The notes below the pieces were generated by a model that saw only the letters and a list, made by a program, of their open reading frames with translations, searched no databases and was not told where the DNA came from. DNA of 48,813 nt from Ilyomonas limi. Lineage in GTDB: Bacteria; Bacteroidota; Bacteroidia; Chitinophagales; Chitinophagaceae. The stretch covers positions 1-48,813 of the forward strand of contig NZ_SZQL01000026.1 in the NCBI RefSeq assembly GCF_005233845.1. The letters run 5' to 3'. Positions 41,722 to 48,813 of the stretch are shown piece after piece. A program made the translations under genes and the position numbers. Position 1 is the stretch's first letter, and each line of letters begins with the position of its first letter.

Positions 41722-43809
41722 ATGCGAAAAATAGTCCTTTTTATAGCAGTGGCATTGCTTACTATATCAATGTTGCATGCACAAACAGTAGACAGAAGCA
41801 AACCGCCGAAACCTGGTCCTGCACCTATTATAAAAATAGATGATCCGGTAATTTATAAACTGTCAAATGGTATTACTGTATTGGTAGTAGAAAACCATAA
41901 AGTGCCCAAAGTAACGGCTGATTATTTTATAGACGCCGGTCCTATTACCGAAGGTAATAAAGCCGGTGTGCTGGAATTGACAGGCGCTATGCTGAGTGAA
42001 GGTACCACCAAACACAGCAAAGCTGCTTTTGATCAGGCGGTAGATAGGATGGGCGCTAATGTAAACTTATCTTCCAACGGCGGCAGTGCTTCGGCATTGA
42101 CGCGCTACTTTGATAGTGCTTTTATGCTGATGGCAGAAGCATTGCAGCAGCCCAAGTTTACCCAGGAATCTTTTAATAAGCTACAGCAAATGAAGCTAAC
42201 CGATATGAAGGCAGCGGAAAAAAGTGCTAAGGCCATTGCAGCCCGCGTTACCAATGCTTTATTATATGGCACCAATAATCCTAAAGGTGAATTTGAAACA
42301 CCGCAAACGGTAAGCGGACTTACTTTGGCCGATGTGGAAGCGGCTTATAAAAAATACATCACCCCATCACGCGGCTATCTCACGTTTGTAGGTGATATTA
42401 AACCGGAGCAGGCAAAAGCTTTGGCAGAAAAAGCATTTGTCCGTTGGAAAGGAAATACTTTGACACTGGAAAAAACACCGGATGCAAAAAATCCGGCCAA
42501 AACCGAAATTGATTTGATAGATGTGCCCAATGCAGTGCAAAGCGAAATACACGTTACCAATGTTGTAACATTGCCTTTAACAAGTCCCGATTATTTTGCT
42601 GCCTTGCTGGCAAACGAAATTTTGGGCGGCGGCTCTACCGGCTATTTATTTATGAATTTGCGCGAAAAACATGGCTTTACGTATGGTGCTTATTCCGGCA
42701 TCGGCAGCGGACGTTTTCAGTCGGCATTTACGGCTTCTGCATCGGTGCGCAATGCCAAGACAGACAGTGCTGTTACCGAATTTCTGCACGAACTAAACCG
42801 TATTCGTACCGAGCCGGTTACAGACGTCCAGTTGCAAGCTGTAAAGGCTGTATATAACGGTGCCTTTGCGCGTGGACTCGAAGACCCTTCGCGTATTGCA
42901 GGCTTTGCCCGAAACATCATTATTAATAATTTGCCTAAAGATTTTTACCGCACCTATCTGCAAAAAATAAATGCTGTAACACCTGCCGACGTGCAACGCG
43001 CAGCTCAAAAATATTTTAATTATAACGATACCCGCATAGTGGTAGTAAGCAAAGCTGCCGATGTAAAAAGCGGACTTGAAAAATTGGGCTTTCCGGTAAA
43101 AGAATACGATGCATTTGCAAAGCCTGTAACGGCAAGTGCAGCCAATAATGCTGCTGTAAATGTAGATGCTAAAACAATTATTCAGCATTATATAAAAGCA
43201 ATAGGCGGTGCCGATGCACTGGCACAGGTGAAAAGCGTAAACGGCACCGGCAACATGAGCGTACAAGGTATGCAACTGGTGTACAACCAGAAGCAAATGG
43301 CACCTAACAAGCAATTGATTACCATTAGTATGAATGGTAATGTAGTGTCGAAAAATGTATTTAACGGCACCACAGGCTATCAGCAGCAAATGGGCAATAA
43401 AACCAATATGAGCGCCGAAGATATTGCCGAAAGTAAGTTGCAGACGTCCATTTTTGAACAGGAAGATTACTTAAAAAATCCCGACATTAAACTGCAGGTT
43501 GCCGGAACCGAAAAAGTAAACGGTTCCGATGCATATAAAGTGCAGGTAACACTGCCTTCAGGCAAAAATATCACTGAGTATTATGATGTAGCCAGTAAAC
43601 TGTTGGTAAAGCGTGAAGCGGCAAAAACTGCTGGGGAGCAAACCGTAAATACCACTACCGAATTCAGCGATTATAAAAAAGCAGGCAATATTATGCTACC
43701 TTACAAAGTATCCATCAGCGTAGCAGCCGGTGAAATGAACCAGGCTTTCGAGGTAGTATTTTCAGATTATAAAATAAATGAAGGTGTGAGCGAAAGTGAT
43801 TTTGAATAA
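41722..43809 (+). CDS. M16-like non-catalytic subunit fused to a LolA-like domain
   Basis: The 695-residue protein starts at ATG 41722 with a signal peptide (ending SMLHAQ). Residues about 40-445 form an M16 peptidase pair of lobes. Where HxxEH should be, the sequence is GVLELTGAMLSEG, so zinc is not bound. The conserved R-Y segment LREKHGFTYGAYSG of inactive partners is present. Residues about 475-695 form an extra beta-rich domain (IIQHYIKAIGGADALAQVKS, then GMQLVYNQKQM and KLLVKREA) resembling the LolA/LppX-like lipoprotein-carrier fold. This is unusual for M16 proteins elsewhere, though Bacteroidota examples may exist. It is 112 bp downstream of the active subunit gene and is followed by a bidirectional hairpin. 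Confidence 0.85.
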   Translation: MRKIVLFIAVALLTISMLHAQTVDRSKPPKPGPAPIIKIDDPVIYKLSNGITVLVVENHKVPKVTADYFIDAGPITEGNKAGVLELTGAMLSEGTTKHSKAAFDQAVDRMGANVNLSSNGGSASALTRYFDSAFMLMAEALQQPKFTQESFNKLQQMKLTDMKAAEKSAKAIAARVTNALLYGTNNPKGEFETPQTVSGLTLADVEAAYKKYITPSRGYLTFVGDIKPEQAKALAEKAFVRWKGNTLTLEKTPDAKNPAKTEIDLIDVPNAVQSEIHVTNVVTLPLTSPDYFAALLANEILGGGSTGYLFMNLREKHGFTYGAYSGIGSGRFQSAFTASASVRNAKTDSAVTEFLHELNRIRTEPVTDVQLQAVKAVYNGAFARGLEDPSRIAGFARNIIINNLPKDFYRTYLQKINAVTPADVQRAAQKYFNYNDTRIVVVSKAADVKSGLEKLGFPVKEYDAFAKPVTASAANNAAVNVDAKTIIQHYIKAIGGADALAQVKSVNGTGNMSVQGMQLVYNQKQMAPNKQLITISMNGNVVSKNVFNGTTGYQQQMGNKTNMSAEDIAESKLQTSIFEQEDYLKNPDIKLQVAGTEKVNGSDAYKVQVTLPSGKNITEYYDVASKLLVKREAAKTAGEQTVNTTTEFSDYKKAGNIMLPYKVSISVAAGEMNQAFEVVFSDYKINEGVSESDFE

Positions 43810-43833
43810 TTAGGTTTTGTTTTGAATACATGT

Positions 43834-43866
43834 AAAAAAGACTGCTTGTTTTAGGCAGTCTTTTTT
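43834..43866. terminator. Bidirectional terminator after the M16 pair
   Basis: AAAAAAGACTGC, a 9-nt loop, then GCAGTCTTTTTT (a 12-bp stem of which the outer 6 are A-T). Both strands end in T-runs. It lies 24 bp after the stop of the second M16 gene. Confidence 0.8.
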
Positions 43867-44146
43867 ATTTGATAAAGATAAACGGATATAAAATACTAAC
43901 AGGGTTCTAAACGCTGTTAGTATTTGTGATAATGGTGAAGCATAATAAGAATGTTGAGGGTCCTCAACCATTAGCAGAAATGAATGAGGGCAACAACACC
44001 ACACCTTGTTCCATGAAACAACGTGTTTGGAAGTCATCAGATACAATTGTTATACAAATTTGCCATACGATTGTCAATTTTCCACAAAGCCCGGCCGCTA
44101 CTTTCTAAAACCCCGTTAAACAAAAAAGAAAGACTTTTGAATAGCA

Positions 44147-44154
44147 TACCTTTG
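44147..44154 (+). promoter_or_regulatory. Promoter -7 element of rimO (near-leaderless mRNA)
   Basis: TACCTTTG is a perfect TAnnTTTG box only 8 nt before the rimO ATG at 44163. The -33 site is weak (AAAG). The spacing mirrors that of panD and predicts an mRNA with almost no 5' leader. Confidence 0.5.
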
Positions 44155-44162
44155 CGCGGTTT

Positions 44163-45476
44163 ATGAAGGTAAGAACGTTAAAAAAGGATAAGGTCAACAT
44201 TATTACGCTGGGTTGCAGCAAAAACCTGGTGGATAGTGAGGTGCTGAGCGGGCAGTTAAAAGCAAATGCTATTGATGTGCTGCACGAAAATAAAAAACTG
44301 GATCATAATATTGTGGTGGTGAATACCTGCGGCTTTATTGATAAAGCCAAAGATGAAAGTATTGAAACCATCTTAAACCAGGTAGAACTAAAACGCCGCG
44401 GCATGCTGGAAAAAGTATATGTAACCGGCTGCCTTAGTGAGCGTTACCGAACAGACCTGGAAACTGAAATACCTGAAGTGGATGCCTGGTTTGGTACGTT
44501 TGAACTGCCCCTGTTACTTAAACAACTGAATGCAGATTATAAAAAAGAATTACTGGGCGAACGTTTGTTAAGCACGCCAAAGCATTATGCTTATTTAAAG
44601 ATAAGTGAAGGCTGCAACCGCACCTGTGCTTTTTGCGCCATCCCGCTCATGCGCGGTAAGCATGTGAGTAAAACAATGGAAGAAATTGTGTTTGAAGCAA
44701 AAAATCTGGTGAAGCAAGGGGTAAAAGAAATCATGCTGATAGCACAGGAATTAACGTATTATGGGTTAGATATTTACAAAAGAAGAGCACTTGCAGATCT
44801 GGTAAATCGTATTGCTGATATACCCGGCGTGGAATGGATTCGATTGCATTATGCATATCCCAATAAATTTCCGCTGGATGTACTGGATGTAATGCGTGAA
44901 AGAGAAAATGTGTGTAACTATTTAGATATGCCTTTGCAACATGCCAGCGATGCCATGCTGAAAGCCATGCGCCGCCAAAGCACCCGTACAGAAATTGAAG
45001 AAACTATTGCGGCAATCCGTGATAAAAACCCAGGTATTTGCCTACGTACTACACTGATAGCAGGGTTTCCCGGTGAAACAGAAGAAGATGTGGAATCGGT
45101 GAAAGATTTTTTACAGCAGCAGCGCTTTGACCGCGTAGGTATTTTTACTTACAGCCACGAGGAAGGCACCAGTGCATACGAATTGGAAGATAATATTCCT
45201 GCAGAAGAAAAGCAGCGGCGTGCCCAGGAAATTATGGAAGTGCAGCAGGAGATAAGCTGTGAAAAAAACAGGGAAAAAATTGGCAATACTTACAAGGTAA
45301 TAGTAGATAAAAAAGAAGCCGGCAGGTACATTGGCAGAACAGAATTTGACTCTGTGGAAGTAGATAATGAAGTAGTAATTCACTCCACCAAAAGACTGCA
45401 ACCCGGTACTTTTGTGAACGTAAAAATTACCAAGGCTTATGACTACGATTTGGAAGGAGAGGTGTTGGAACACTAA
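44163..45476 (+). CDS. rimO: Ribosomal protein S12 methylthiotransferase
   Basis: The 437-residue radical-SAM enzyme adds a methylthio group to Asp88 of ribosomal protein S12. The N-terminal methylthiotransferase domain has cluster ligands C18 (TLGCSKNLVDSE), C56 (NTCGFIDKAK) and C90 (VTGCLSERY). The radical-SAM cluster is C151-x3-C155-x2-C158 in EGCNRTCAFCAIP. A TRAM domain forms the C-terminus (about 375-437, KVIVDKKEAGRYIGRTEFDS in part). GCSKNLVDSE and the short linker favour RimO over the tRNA-modifying relative MiaB. The gene has its own promoter box at 44147-44154. A palindromic element separates it from bshC. Confidence 0.93.
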   Translation: MKVRTLKKDKVNIITLGCSKNLVDSEVLSGQLKANAIDVLHENKKLDHNIVVVNTCGFIDKAKDESIETILNQVELKRRGMLEKVYVTGCLSERYRTDLETEIPEVDAWFGTFELPLLLKQLNADYKKELLGERLLSTPKHYAYLKISEGCNRTCAFCAIPLMRGKHVSKTMEEIVFEAKNLVKQGVKEIMLIAQELTYYGLDIYKRRALADLVNRIADIPGVEWIRLHYAYPNKFPLDVLDVMRERENVCNYLDMPLQHASDAMLKAMRRQSTRTEIEETIAAIRDKNPGICLRTTLIAGFPGETEEDVESVKDFLQQQRFDRVGIFTYSHEEGTSAYELEDNIPAEEKQRRAQEIMEVQQEISCEKNREKIGNTYKVIVDKKEAGRYIGRTEFDSVEVDNEVVIHSTKRLQPGTFVNVKITKAYDYDLEGEVLEH

Positions 45477-45478
45477 TT

Positions 45479-45607
45479 TATAGCACACGAATAATGCAAT
45501 TATGAAACACGGATAAGCAAGATTAAATTAATTCGTGCAATTGGTGTATTTAGCCTTATTGGTGTATAAAAAATCTGTGCATAACACCCGTGTTATATGT
45601 GTGCTAT
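45479..45607. repeat. Palindromic intergenic element, copy B
   Basis: Terminal TATAGCACACG (45479-45489) and inverted TGTGTGCTAT (45598-45607) are the same ends as copy A at 13450-13638. Shared internal phrases include TTCGTGCAAT and ATCTGTGC/ATCCGTGT. It is 129 bp long versus 189 bp for copy A, mostly by lack of interior sequence. It begins 3 bp after the rimO stop and ends 24 bp before the bshC ATG. Confidence 0.75.
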
Positions 45608-45631
45608 TTTCGCAAATACTTACTTATAGAA

Positions 45632-47224
45632 ATGGACTGTACTTACTTACCTTATCAGCAGACTGGATATTTTTCAAAACTGATTACTGATTATTTGCAG
45701 CAGAATGAAGCTTTGCAACCATTTTACGAACACGAAGTTTCTTTAGATGGGATAAGGACTGCTATACAGCAGCGGCAGGCATTTTCTCAAAACAGGCAAG
45801 TATTGGCAGACGTATTAAAACAACAATATGCAGGAATTGAAATAGATCCGGCAGTTGAAAAAAACATACAATCGCTTTTACAGTCCAACACTTTTACTAT
45901 TACTACGGCGCACCAGCCGGTTATCTTTACAGGTCCGCTGTATTTTGTTTATAAAATTCTGCATGTAATTAAAATTGCTGAAAGCCTGCATAAGCAATTA
46001 CCGGAGTATCATTTTGTGCCTGTTTTTTTTATGGGTAGCGAAGATGCAGATTTAGACGAATTAGGTACCATTAATGTAGATGGAAAACAGTACAAGTGGA
46101 ATACTACACAAACTGGTGCTGTCGGCAGAATGAAGGTAGATAAGGCTTTCATTGCTTTGCTCAATGAATTAAGCAATCAGATAAGTGTAGAAAAATTTGG
46201 TAAAGAAATAATAGCCTTATTCAGGCAATGTTATAAACTAAACACCACTATTCAGCAGGCAACTTTGGAATTGGTAAATGCGTTGTTTGGTGAATATGGT
46301 TTAATTGTTCTGATACCGGATAACAGGCAATTAAAAAACTTATTCGCACCGGTTATCGAAAAAGAATTAACGGAACAATTTTCTCATGCAGCCGTAGCAG
46401 CAACGATTGATGCATTGTCACAACAATACAAAGCACAGGCTGGCGGCAGGGAAATCAATATGTTTTATTTAATAGATGATAAACGGGAACGCATAGAAAA
46501 AGAAGGCGATGCTTTTGTAGTGCAGGCAATTAATAAAACATTTACCAAGGAAGAATTATTGCAGGAACTTCAAACGGCTGCGGAACGTTTTAGTCCGAAC
46601 GTCATTCTTCGCGGGGCTTTGCAGGAAACCATTTTGCCCAATATTGCTTTTGTTGGTGGCGGTGGCGAGCTGGCTTACTGGATGGAGCTAAAGCAGGTGT
46701 TCAAAGCTATTCATCTGCCTTATCCAATGCTTATTTTGCGTAATTCTTTTTTGTTCATAAATGAAAAACAAGCTACCAGAACACAAGAGTTAGGCTTTGC
46801 AGTTACGGATCTTTTTCAAAGCGCACAAACACTCATAAACGAGCTGGTAAAACGTAATGCCGGCAAGCAATTAACGCTAACGGATGAAATAGCCTGTTTG
46901 CAAAAGTTATATTCGGAAAAGCTTACCAATATTATTGATATTATAAACATTACTTTACATGCGCATGTGCTCAATCTTGGCAGGCAGGCGCAGAAAGGAT
47001 TGATAGAACTGGAAAAGAAAATGCTGCGTGCCGAAAAGAAAAAGTATGAAGCACAACAGCGGCAGATCAATAAGCTGAAGGCACAACTCTTTCCTGATAA
47101 CAGCCTGCAGGAAAGAGTGGAAAATCTCTCACTCTTTTACGCGCGCTATGGAAATGAATTTATTAAAATAGCTTATCAATACTCCCTTGCGCTGGAACAG
47201 GAATTTGCTATTGTACAGTTATAA
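45632..47224 (+). CDS. bshC: Bacillithiol biosynthesis protein BshC (putative cysteine ligase)
   Basis: The 530-residue protein matches BshC, which is thought to add cysteine to glucosaminyl-malate in the last step of bacillithiol synthesis. The nucleotide-binding-like core holds TTAHQPVIFTGPLYFVYKI and PVFFMGSEDADLDELG, both typical. The C-terminal third is a long coiled coil (LIELEKKMLRAEKKKYEAQQ in part, about 445-490). I chose ATG 45632; an alternative start in the open frame lies within the palindromic element. Bacillithiol is known from Bacteroidota. BshA and BshB are not in this window. Its stop overlaps that of the convergent purE gene by 6 bp. Confidence 0.9.
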   Translation: MDCTYLPYQQTGYFSKLITDYLQQNEALQPFYEHEVSLDGIRTAIQQRQAFSQNRQVLADVLKQQYAGIEIDPAVEKNIQSLLQSNTFTITTAHQPVIFTGPLYFVYKILHVIKIAESLHKQLPEYHFVPVFFMGSEDADLDELGTINVDGKQYKWNTTQTGAVGRMKVDKAFIALLNELSNQISVEKFGKEIIALFRQCYKLNTTIQQATLELVNALFGEYGLIVLIPDNRQLKNLFAPVIEKELTEQFSHAAVAATIDALSQQYKAQAGGREINMFYLIDDKRERIEKEGDAFVVQAINKTFTKEELLQELQTAAERFSPNVILRGALQETILPNIAFVGGGGELAYWMELKQVFKAIHLPYPMLILRNSFLFINEKQATRTQELGFAVTDLFQSAQTLINELVKRNAGKQLTLTDEIACLQKLYSEKLTNIIDIINITLHAHVLNLGRQAQKGLIELEKKMLRAEKKKYEAQQRQINKLKAQLFPDNSLQERVENLSLFYARYGNEFIKIAYQYSLALEQEFAIVQL

Positions 47225-47728
47225 ACCTTTATCGAAACCATTCGGAAAATCAGCGCTTAGCTTTCTTATTTTTTCTTCTACACTGCTGTTCAATTCTTCT
47301 TTATAACGTATCAGCGCATCAGCTACTTCTGTATTACTGGTGCCTATTATTTGTGCAGCCAGGATACCTGCATTCTTTGCAGCATTTAAAGCTACAGTTG
47401 CTACCGGCACGCCATTCGGCATTTGCAGAATAGACAGTACTGAATCCCAGCCATCTATAGAATTGGACGATTTTACAGGCACGCCAATCACCGGCAATGT
47501 AGTAATAGCAGCCACCATGCCCGGCAAATGTGCTGCACCACCAGCACCTGCAATAATCACTTTTAAGCCACGGGATGCGGCTTTAGATGCATACTCCACC
47601 ATGCGCAGGGGTGTGCGGTGTGCTGATACAACTGTCAGTTCAAATTCAATATTGAAGTATTGCAGCATAGCAGCAGCGTCCTGCATTACTTTCAAATCGC
47701 TGTCGCTGCCCATGATAATACCAACCAT
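47219..47728 (-). CDS. purE: N5-carboxyaminoimidazole ribonucleotide mutase, class I PurE
   Basis: The 169-residue enzyme rearranges N5-CAIR to CAIR in purine synthesis. S8, D9 and D11 lie in MGSDSDLKVM, and H37 with R38 in SAHRTP are the conserved active-site residues. GAGGAAHLPGM and VPVKSSNSIDGWDSVLSI are the usual loops. The length and these motifs give class I. PurK is not in this window. A promoter box (minus-strand TACATTTG) lies at 47772-47779. The 3' end overlaps the bshC stop, so the two messages would be antisense over 6 bp. Confidence 0.96.
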   Translation of the reverse strand: MVGIIMGSDSDLKVMQDAAAMLQYFNIEFELTVVSAHRTPLRMVEYASKAASRGLKVIIAGAGGAAHLPGMVAAITTLPVIGVPVKSSNSIDGWDSVLSILQMPNGVPVATVALNAAKNAGILAAQIIGTSNTEVADALIRYKEELNSSVEEKIRKLSADFPNGFDKGL

Positions 47729-47771
47729 AGTTATTGCTGATTAATTATTGTTAGTGGCTAATGTTGGGTGT

Positions 47772-47802
47772 CAAATGTAGCGTGCAGAATGGCATCTGCA
47801 AT
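47772..47802 (-). promoter_or_regulatory. Promoter of purE
   Basis: On the minus strand ATTG, 19 bp, then TACATTTG (47772-47779). The -7 box matches TAnnTTTG perfectly and the -33 box retains TTG. The ATG is 43 bp downstream. Confidence 0.55.
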
Positions 47803-47852
47803 ATTTTGTTTATTTATTGTAAAATAATTTACTCTGCTGTGCATTCATTATT

Positions 47853-48378
47853 GTGCTTATTGCCTTAAACGATACGCACATTTTAAGTTCGGGTAAACAA
47901 TTGATGAATAATTTATTGTTTTATGCCGATAAGCACCAGGCCTGGTACGTTCCCATTCTTCGTGTACTTGATCAAATTTTATATTTTACGACTGGTGCTG
48001 CAGGCGGTGTATTTTCACCCGCACTTAGTTCCGGTGCTAGTATTGGCGGTTTAGTGGTGCAATGGATTCATTTATCGGCTACCAACAGCAACCTGCTGAT
48101 ACTCGCCGGCATAGTGGGCTTTTTTACCGGACTTACGCGTACACATTTTACTTCGGCTATACTGGTGCTGGAAATGACTGATAAACATAGTGTTATCTTC
48201 TACTTCATGTTTGCAGGCGTGGTTGCCATTATGGTTTCTATCCTTATATAAACATTCTTTTTACGATCGCCTGAAACACAGTTATACGCATTTATTGGAC
48301 GAAGAGGTGAAAGAAGAAAAGCATGTTGTTGTGTCTCCGGCTGTTGCAAAAGCCACAATAGATAATACTAATACTTAA
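47853..48378 (+). pseudogene. ClC-family chloride channel remnant, 5'-truncated and frameshifted
   Basis: Residues from 47853 (LSSGKQLMNNLLFYADKH, then GAAGGVFSPALSSGASIGGL and RTHFTSAILVLEMTDKH) match the C-terminal third of ClC transporters, including the GxFxP selectivity-filter motif. The first half or more of the protein (some 250-300 residues) is missing: upstream the frame reaches a stop at 47820-47822. Near 48235 the frame breaks; LYKHSFYDRLKHSYTHLL continues in another frame to a stop at 48376-48378, giving the family's cytoplasmic tail. The break is not in a long homopolymer run. Two separate defects argue for a true pseudogene rather than a sequencing error. Confidence 0.75.
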
Positions 48379-48455
48379 TAAATAGGTGCTTTACTGATAA
48401 GAAATCGGTAATTGAACACAATACAAGATATGGTAAAATAAGTGGTTGGAGAAAG

Positions 48456-48526
48456 TTGCCTGACCTGGATTCGAACCAAGACCATCAGAGCCAGAATCTG
48501 AGATACTACCATTATACTATCAGGCA
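48456..48526 (-). tRNA. tRNA-Gln, anticodon CTG
   Basis: On the minus strand a 71-nt sequence folds as a tRNA. The acceptor stem is TGCCTGA/TCAGGCA (7 bp). The anticodon stem TCAGA/TCTGA encloses loop TTCTGGC with anticodon CTG at positions 34-36. The T arm is CTTGG-TTCGAAT-CCAGG. The D stem is short and contains a G-T pair. The discriminator is A, and CCA is not encoded. It reads the Gln codon CAG. Confidence 0.93.
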
Positions 48527-48737
48527 ATGGGAGCGCAAATGTAAAGGTCTATTGCGAATTGTCAAACGGTGAATTGTAAAAAATTATGCTAATGCCTTTT
48601 AGAGCCCCAAAGGTGCATGAAGAACATAATACTATTTTTAAATAAGTGTTTATGTTCGGCGACAAGCAGTATGTCCCCGGCTTTGAACTAATACCGGTTA
48701 TATTTCATAAATAGTCTAATTTATAATATTTTGCCAT

Positions 48738-48813
48738 ATGGCAAAGGCAAAAGGAATTAGGGTAAAAGAAACACCTCAGCAATTAAAGCAATTACTCAAA
48801 CAACAATCAAAAG
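48738..48813 (+). CDS. Start of a gene cut by the window end, possibly transposase-related
   Basis: ATG 48738 begins 25 codons (MAKAKGIRVKETPQQLKQLL and on) that run off the right edge. The charged start with an IRVKET strand and an amphipathic helix loosely recalls helix-turn-helix starts of IS630-like transposases in this phylum, but 25 residues cannot decide it. The start codon sits in a perfect 16-bp palindrome, TTTGCCATATGGCAAA (48730-48745). TAATATTTTG just upstream may be part of a promoter. The spacer 48529-48737 shows nothing else. Confidence 0.4.
   Translation, partial: MAKAKGIRVKETPQQLKQLLKQQSK

Larger units (their letters stand above)
43810..44162. other. 353-bp region between the M16 pair and rimO
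   Basis: It holds the terminator at 43834-43866, a palindrome GTTGAGGGTCCTCAAC at 43953-43968 and the rimO promoter box at 44147-44154. A 60-codon frame (43926-44108) has no protein-like character, so I see no gene. Confidence 0.6.

Noticed and set aside
42793-43389. 198-codon minus-strand frame opposite the second M16 gene
   Set aside because: It is fully antisense to a well-supported gene and is rich in Cys, Tyr and His as expected of a reverse-frame shadow.
43926-44108. 60-codon plus-strand frame between the M16 pair and rimO
   Set aside because: It contains a palindrome, has no family resemblance and no structured composition, and its 3' end runs up to the rimO promoter region.
1-48813. 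CRISPR array, prophage or defence island
   Set aside because: No regularly spaced direct repeats, cas-like, phage structural or restriction genes were seen; apparent repeats are isolated palindromes.

Overview
The window looks like chromosomal DNA of a Bacteroidota bacterium, most probably a Chitinophagaceae-like member; the family-level guess is inference. Support comes from promoters of the TTTG-N18/19-TAnnTTTG type, the lack of Shine-Dalgarno motifs, a DUF1080 protein, MBOAT/SGNH pairs, bacillithiol synthesis (BshC), a START-like domain protein, and a fused DAHP synthase/chorismate mutase. Almost all of it is ordinary housekeeping sequence, with a short decayed accessory stretch near 24.9-27.3 kb and smaller scars elsewhere.

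Layout. 1-450: remnant of kptA and a palindromic repeat. 0.45-10 kb: exported amidase, orphan ABC ATPase, small barrel-like protein, surE plus a small membrane protein, exported serine hydrolase, START-like protein, LptF/LptG permease, Tat-exported superoxide dismutase. 10.2-21.8 kb: aromatic amino acid cluster (promoter, Phe/Tyr leader peptide and attenuator, pheA, aminotransferase, tyrA, DEAD-box helicase, HepT scar, DAHP synthase-chorismate mutase, an uncharacterised acidic protein, aroB, aroA, aroC). 21.8-27.3 kb: small and membrane proteins, GNAT, a twice-frameshifted membrane protein, then eroded IS3 and IS30 transposases. 27.5-31.4 kb: hemA-hemC-hemD-hemE, closed by a terminator that overlaps the hemE stop. 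32.5-38 kb: two successive MBOAT + SGNH pairs on the minus strand. 38.4-48.8 kb: cysM, a small acidic protein, panD, an M16 protease pair, rimO, bshC, purE, a ClC channel remnant, tRNA-Gln(CTG), and the start of a truncated gene.

How the genes work together. The aromatic cluster encodes the first two and last two steps to chorismate (AroG, AroB, AroA, AroC), then chorismate to prephenate (mutase domain), and prephenate to Phe and Tyr (PheA, TyrA, aminotransferase). The middle shikimate steps (dehydroquinase, AroE, AroK) are not in this window. A 19-residue leader peptide with eight consecutive Phe/Tyr codons, followed by mutually exclusive antiterminator and terminator hairpins, sits directly before pheA. 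This is the most striking regulatory feature here. The hem operon carries glutamyl-tRNA to uroporphyrinogen III and coproporphyrinogen III except for the HemL and HemB steps. The two MBOAT/SGNH pairs probably O-acylate surface polysaccharides.

I found no CRISPR array, prophage, or convincing new defence system. The best candidates for new biology are the aromatic attenuator, the palindromic intergenic elements placed against promoters, and the uncharacterised 447-residue protein inside the aro cluster.
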